Shown one piece after another: positions 59,140 to 64,000 of a stretch of DNA of 64,000 nucleotides. The stretch is taken from the NCBI GenBank assembly GCA_036768485.1, contig JAVLUZ010000618.1, positions 48,501 through 112,500 of the forward strand, read 5' to 3'. Both the position numbers and the translations under genes were made by a program. Source of the stretch: Mermis nigrescens (lineage: Eukaryota; Nematoda; Enoplea; Mermithida; Mermithidae). The stretch's first letter is position 1. Each line of letters opens with the position of its first letter. The notes under the pieces were generated by a model. The model saw nothing but the letters and a program-made list of their open reading frames with translations. It was not told the origin of the DNA and made no database searches.

Positions 59140-59460
59140 CCCAAAACATCAAAAATATGGTTTGCACTGAAAAAATCTTTTAAACACCCCAAAACATCAA
59201 AAATATGGTTTTGACCAAAAAATTTTTTAAACCTCCAAAAACATCAAAAGTATGGTTTTGGACCAAAAAAGTTTTTTTTTAATATTCCAAAACGTTAAAA
59301 ATATGGTAATGATCAAACAAAATTTTTAAACATCCCAAAACCATCTAATGGTATAATTTCCAGAACATCCCAGAACATCAAAAGTATGATTTAGGATAAA
59401 GAATTCTCAGAACCATTCTATAACGTCAAAAATATGGATTTAATCAAAGAAATGGTTGAC
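59140..59460. repeat. Minisatellite, ~50-bp period, copy 2
   Basis: Same array as 53,028-53,395, shorter by about one unit near the left end. Confidence 0.85.
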
Positions 59461-59669
59461 AAAAGACAGTTCTACAAAATTTAAAATAATACAATATGGT
59501 TTTTACCAACAATTTTTTTAGAAATATCCCAAAAAACATCAAAAGTCCCGAAAAATAAAAAAATACAAGAGACATCTCAATCCTATACAGCTATCAGGCT
59601 TAAGTTCAGCCCGAGCAACGCCGGGCAGCTCAGCTAGTTTTAAATAAAGGATTTAAGATTGATAAATAG

Positions 59670-60017
59670 AATGTTGTTTTTAAATTTAATATTGGCGATA
59701 AAGTCCGACTGAGTGGAGTTAAGCGCACTTTTGAAGAAGGATTTTGGCCCAGCTGGACAGAGGAGTTTTTCGTAATTAAAGAAAGATATGCTAGAACCCC
59801 ACCCGTTTATGTTTTAGACGACCAAATGGGCGAAAAAATAGAGGGTATTTTCTATGAGCCTGAACTACAAAGAATTGAAGCAAAAACTGACGATTGGTAC
59901 GTAATAGAAAAGATTTTGAAAACATGCAAGAAAGGCAATCAAACTGATTATTTAGTACGCTGGCGTGGGTACCCAGAAAAATTTGATTCCTTACTCTCAA
60001 ACCTAATAAATTTATAA
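59670..60017 (+). CDS. Polinton-type integrase C-terminus with chromodomain, copy 2 (fragment)
   Basis: 115 codons from just after a TAG to a TAA, with no start codon near the front, so it is a remnant of a longer gene. Residues ~4-75: SH3-like integrase C-terminal domain (FNIGDKVRLSGVKRTFEEGF, WPSWTEEFFVIKERY, PPVYVLDDQMGE, GIFYEPELQRI), the pattern of Maverick/Polinton integrases. Residues ~75-112: chromodomain (YVIEKILKTCKKGNQ, DYLVRWRGYP) with the aromatic-cage positions Y, W and Y kept. Chromodomains at this place bind methylated histone tails in related elements. The zinc finger and DDE core are missing upstream, where a minisatellite lies. Confidence 0.78.
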   Translation, partial: NVVFKFNIGDKVRLSGVKRTFEEGFWPSWTEEFFVIKERYARTPPVYVLDDQMGEKIEGIFYEPELQRIEAKTDDWYVIEKILKTCKKGNQTDYLVRWRGYPEKFDSLLSNLINL

Positions 60018-60029
60018 ATAGTAAGTAAT

Positions 60030-60287
60030 TTGGAATCTCTGATTAAAGTCAAAAATGGAGATCAGCCAATGTTTTTCCAATCCTGTGTTACATCGTTGGT
60101 CACAACACAATACACTTACTTATCTGATGATGCAATTGGAGATTATTTTTGGTCAAAAATGAGCGAGCAATATAAGCGAACATTGCTCGAATTTGATGAG
60201 AATGCTATCTTGAGCTTCTCAAAGTATATCAGAAAACAATTTAAAAAGGCGATATCTACATATTATTTAAATTTTGGGAATTTTTAA
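60030..60287 (+). CDS. Short ORF of unknown function, copy 2
   Basis: Duplicate of 53,963-54,220 with the frame kept in both copies (YLNFGNF end). See that entry for residues and doubts. Confidence 0.4.
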   Translation: MESLIKVKNGDQPMFFQSCVTSLVTTQYTYLSDDAIGDYFWSKMSEQYKRTLLEFDENAILSFSKYIRKQFKKAISTYYLNFGNF

Positions 60288-60364
60288 GTCCCGAGGCCAA
60301 ATTTTACTTTGCAAACCTTTACACAGCACACATAGACGAGCACATAATCTCATCCGTGTCTAAA

Positions 60365-60580
60365 CTTTTAAAGTTTGGAAAAATGTCATGTAAAGTTTGG
60401 AAAATTTTTTGTAAAGGTTGGAATTTTTAGCAGTTTGGAAATAATTTTACATGCTTAAGCATAGGAATTTTTGTAGAGTTTGGAAATTTTTTGGCGGAGT
60501 TTGGAAATTTTTTTGTTAAGTTTAAAAATTTCTTGCTGTTCGGATAATTTTTTTCGACTTCGGAAATTTTTTGTAGAGTT
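60365..60580. repeat. Degenerate GTTTGGAAATTTTTTG array, copy 2
   Basis: Same as 54,300-54,515. Confidence 0.8.
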
Positions 60581-60664
60581 TAGAACTTTTGCGATTCAAT
60601 ATAGCATTTCTCAAGTATTGCTGAAACTATTTTATATGCAATGTACAACTGTTGTTCTAGTTTT

Positions 60665-61086
60665 GCACCTCGTGATAATCATGTTTCCGCTTGTAAACAG
60701 CAAACATGTTACATTTAGAAATTTGTATACTAAACCAGGAAACAATTCTACTTCGTACATGCATTTCCCATTTACTATCTCATAAAATTTACAGATTAAT
60801 ACGATGAGCAGAACCCACAAATAAGTGGGGTCGCATCTTTGGATCATGTGCTTGGGCACCTAATGCTTCAGCACCTGCTTTCAATGCAAAGTCGCTATCT
60901 ATCACTGTTTTAGCTTGTATGCATACAATTTTGCCCGATCTGAAAATCAGCAATGTTACCTGAGGTAATCGAAATACAATACCTGAAATTTTTGGCGATT
61001 GTATTGCGCAGTATTTAGCAATTTCACTTAGACATCGTCCAGATTAGGCACATTCGGCAGTGCTGTAGTGAACATAATGTTCTGTA
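60665..61086 (-). pseudogene. TATA-binding-protein-like domain, copy 2 (decayed)
   Basis: Counterpart of 54,600-55,020. The second half still reads YEVELFPGLVYKF, but after TSGNMIIT the frame is altered by a one-base change, so the GAKT motif is lost. The first half has lost a base in the GAAATTT run near 60,986. More decayed than copy 1. Confidence 0.7.
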
Positions 61087-61539
61087 TAGTGACCATTTTC
61101 TATACATACCCATATTCTGATTAAGTCATTTGCGCCCTGGCGCGACCTCGATTTTGGGCCAGGGGCACCTCCGCCTATGTTATAACACTACAACGCTACA
61201 AGATAGGGGTCCTAGGGACGCACGCTATGCTACTAAATGCCTTTACAAAACATTGTCCACTGTTTGAAAGAAGTGATTCGAAGAAGCTTAGATGAGTGTT
61301 GATAATGGATTTAGTCTATTATCGTTATCAAATTTCTCTTTCAATATATAACTAATATTTACTTACTTGTCAAAGACTTGATGAATAAATTATGACAAGC
61401 ACACTATCTTGCTTATTGCAGTCCAATATCAATGCATGTCATGTGAAAAGCACATTATATCGTTTTTAAATTAGTAATCTCTTCTTTTCAATGGACATAC
61501 TATTTATTCATGCTATCATTCCTATGATGGAGGCGCAAT

Positions 61540-61745
61540 TCCTTTCTGCAGGTCGCAGAATATAGAATATATGTATTTCGGTTTTTGGTTTTTTTGGCGC
61601 AAACCCAATTTTCTGCAGATTCTACAACTTTCACAGGCAAAGGTGACTTTCCCCAGTCCCCCTTTTATGTCATTAATGATGAGTAATTTCAAGTATACCC
61701 GTCCTTTTTTTTGTGCCATCGGAGCATTTTTCTCTGCTAGTAATA
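61540..61745 (+). repeat. Diverged terminal module, copy 2
   Basis: Duplicate of 55,482-55,690. Confidence 0.65.
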
Positions 61746-62307
61746 AATATATTGCAAGAAGCTGACCTGGAATGGAAATAGCTTCTGAAAAAGGCCCGAC
61801 GTGATAGGTATCAGCTGCAGCTATCCTGTACATTTGTCGGTTGCAAATGTGTTCAAAGCTAACTTCAATACAATTACGAGCAGTAACCTGAGCAAAAAGT
61901 ATCCATTAAGAGTTGGAAAATGGGGGTTTTTATAAGAGCAAGATTCACCCATCCTCTATAATCGGCAAAAAGCGCATACGAATAAGCAGGGAAATAGGTA
62001 CCCTTATTTTCGTATTGTCAGACTAAGGCCTCAAAAGTGAATCTACTGGCCGATAATGTTGGTGTAAAAACATTAAAAAGCTTTTGCTTTTTCTTTTTGG
62101 TCCTGATTTTCTCCCGATTTCGCTACAAAATTCTTTCTTTTTCCGACTAGAAATCATGACTGTCCTAATCCATCGCTTAGAACATAATAAACAGGTTGTA
62201 GCTTAATTGTTATAAGGGATCCAACTAGTCTGCGTTTCAATCGAAGATAAAAATCTTAATTTTTATTTCTGATGTACTAAATGGCCTTGAAGCAGTATGC
62301 TTGCGAG

Positions 62308-62570
62308 CATGCGTGAGCAGCAAGAAAATTCTGGGGGTGCAAGATTTTTTTGAAGGTCGAAAAATGGCCTTAAAACTGGTGGTATGGCGATAAAAACACC
62401 ATTTTTCGACGTTTCTCATCAAGCACTATCCATTGGCATCAAAAAATTGCGAAAAAAACGAAAAAAATTTTCAAAAATTGAATTCTGGGGGGGGGTATTT
62501 TGATTTCTGGGGGAAGGGTATTTTGGTTTCTGGGGGTGCATACCCCCCAAACCCCCTACGCCCAGGTGTG
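62308..62570 (-). mobile_element. MITE family M1, reverse orientation (copy 2)
   Basis: CATGCGTGAGCAGC ... ACGCCCAGGTGTG, with flanks CTTGCGAG and TTTGCGAG, an 8-bp duplication with one mismatch. Confidence 0.9.
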
Positions 62571-62682
62571 TTTGCGAGTATTTTAAACGATTGTAAAGAT
62601 ATGAATTTTGGTCCTTATAACATCTGGCCAAAAATTTTCACATATTTCTTATAAATCGTTTCGAATAAATAAAAGATAAATA

Positions 62683-62888
62683 TCAACTGAAGAATGGATC
62701 ACGTACGCTTTCCAGTTGGCTAAGTCCCTCGGACCAATTAAACTGGAAGCTTGATGGACTCAACGATTGCCCAAAATAGAGGACTGCGCCGGGAACTGGA
62801 AACCATTCAATATAGCCTATTTTAGCGTTAGAGGCAGGTCCATTTGCAAAACGAAACGACAAATCCGTTGGGGCACTCAAATTATTTG
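62683..62888 (-). other. Possible terminal coding exon, host gene candidate
   Basis: A minus-strand frame of about 68 codons from a good acceptor (CCCTTTACAG) to a TGA. Residues such as NNLSAPTDLSFRFANGP and YIEWFPVPG are well mixed, unlike chance AT-rich ORFs. No family recognised, no polyadenylation signal found just after the stop. Confidence 0.35.
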
Positions 62889-63666
62889 CTGTAAAGGGTA
62901 ATGAAATTTAGGTATAAATTGAAACAACGGTTTAAAGCTTTTATCCAGGATTTACAGGCGGAAATTAAAATTTACGAAAATTCACAAGCGGAAAACTCTA
63001 ATAGCTTATTCTAGTTATTGTCCTACAGGCTAATCAAACGCTGATATTTTGTCTAAAAGCTCACGATAATCTGAAGAAAATCAGCGACACTGCTAGCACA
63101 GTACTAAATACCTCCAATTTAGATGTTCATTCGATATAAACTATGAATGAATATATATTCCTTAACTATTCTACCTTCTCAATACCTTCCACTGTTAATG
63201 AAATTACTGCTGAATATTGATCGATCACCAAAGAGCGAACATTTCAGTAAGCAAACTATAAAAAGGTTAGATAAATACAGCAAAATCTAAAAAATCTTTT
63301 CAACAATACAATAATTGCACTTAAAACGGCTCTTTTCACGATCTTTATGCGATTTTTCATCGAAAGAATTGAAGAGGAATGAAATCAATTTTTTCAAAGA
63401 TGCTGTGAATTAGATTGTTCCAACCTCTATTTTCATACTTAGAAGACTTTTAAAGGCCACAAAGGATCAATGAGCTTACATTATGTGTTCGCAGTTAAAA
63501 GATTGTAAAGTCGCACGTAAGCGTATTTAATCAACGGGAATGACTCTTTCTGTCGCTAATGGCAGCTTGCTCGAAATTTTAGCTCCCGAGTTTCACTTAC
63601 GATAACAAAGAAACAAACGCCAAATTTTGAAGATGAATAGATATTATTTTTTACAGATTTAGATTA

Positions 63667-63724
<58 letters not shown>

Positions 63725-63745
63725 GTTATTATTATTATTATTATA
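63667..63745. repeat. TTA trinucleotide microsatellite
   Basis: About 26 ATT units with one G interruption. Confidence 0.98.
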
Positions 63746-64000
63746 TGTAGATTTCTCTTTTAGGTACTAAGGATGCTAGAGAGTGCTGCGAAAAAATCGA
63801 TCTTGTTAAATAAGGTGGTGAAACAATGAAAAATATTTATTTATAAGTCGCATATGACTAAGCAGAGAATATAAGCCAACTACTAAATTCGAAAGCAAGT
63901 TTTCTGACTATAATTTTATATTAGCTGTAGGTCGCTAAATAAATCAGCTAACAAGCTGCCTGCATCTTAATTAAATATCCACTAGAAATTTATTAAAAAA

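Larger units (their letters stand above)
58623..62584 (+). repeat. ~4-kb duplicated block, copy 2
   Basis: Collinear with copy 1 (offset about 6.1 kb). Lacks one minisatellite unit and several single bases. Left and right flanks differ from those of copy 1. Confidence 0.92.
62585..64000. other. Right-end DNA, mostly non-repetitive in this window
   Basis: Apart from the possible terminal exon and the TTA microsatellite, I see no gene or repeat. It shows no similarity to the rest of the window that I could find. Confidence 0.45.

Overview
The window reads as AT-rich, repeat-dense nuclear DNA of an invertebrate animal, most likely an arthropod. The basis is Ty3/gypsy retrotransposons, an I/LOA-type LINE with a C-terminal RNase H, spliced hAT-like and pogo-like transposase genes, MITEs, a foldback-like element, a chromodomain-type Polinton integrase fragment, and canonical GT-AG splice signals. 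No bacterial operon, rRNA, tRNA or CRISPR was seen. The species cannot be named from this sequence. Nearly everything recognisable is mobile DNA, much of it nested; only two short exon-like islands (45.6-45.8 kb and 62.7-62.9 kb) could be host genes.

1-3.8 kb: the 3' half of a Ty3/gypsy element (pol, polypurine tract, 297-bp LTR) inserted into the outer part of a long terminal inverted repeat (TIR). 3.8-14.7 kb: a large element bounded by inverted repeats A and B (about 1.6-1.9 kb, each with a ~34-bp palindromic array), holding a minus-strand, multi-exon hAT-like transposase pseudogene. 15.4-26.9 kb: a second copy beginning with repeat C, head-to-head with the first. It is interrupted by a 4.5-kb pogo/Tigger-like transposon (itself hit by two MITEs) and by a ~1.2-kb foldback-like element inside a CA microsatellite. 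26.9-39.8 kb: a complete LTR retrotransposon (LTRs 1.26 kb, about 98% identical) truncates that copy. Its gene order is unusual: Gag and a membrane-anchored Env-like glycoprotein share one ORF upstream of Pol.

39.8-44.5 kb: diverged copies of a ~1.5-kb unit rich in GTGTAAAC/TTTACAC, with hairpins and pieces of a recurrent terminal module. 44.5-47.3 kb: mostly unassigned, with one possible exon and a MITE fragment. 47.3-52.5 kb: an almost intact LINE (ORF1; endonuclease-RT-RNase H with one frameshift). 52.5-56.5 kb and 58.6-62.6 kb: two near-identical ~4-kb copies, each carrying a Polinton-type integrase C-terminus with chromodomain, an unknown short ORF, a decayed TATA-binding-protein-like domain, two minisatellites and a MITE. 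The rest is non-coding, with a TTA microsatellite near the right end.

Points most worth pursuing: the Gag-Env-Pol order, the TBP-like domain beside a Polinton-type integrase, the terminal module shared by elements with different contents, and the foldback-like element. None of the elements is obviously fully intact. The youngest-looking are the LTR retrotransposon and the LINE, each with one clear disabling shift in its main enzyme ORF.
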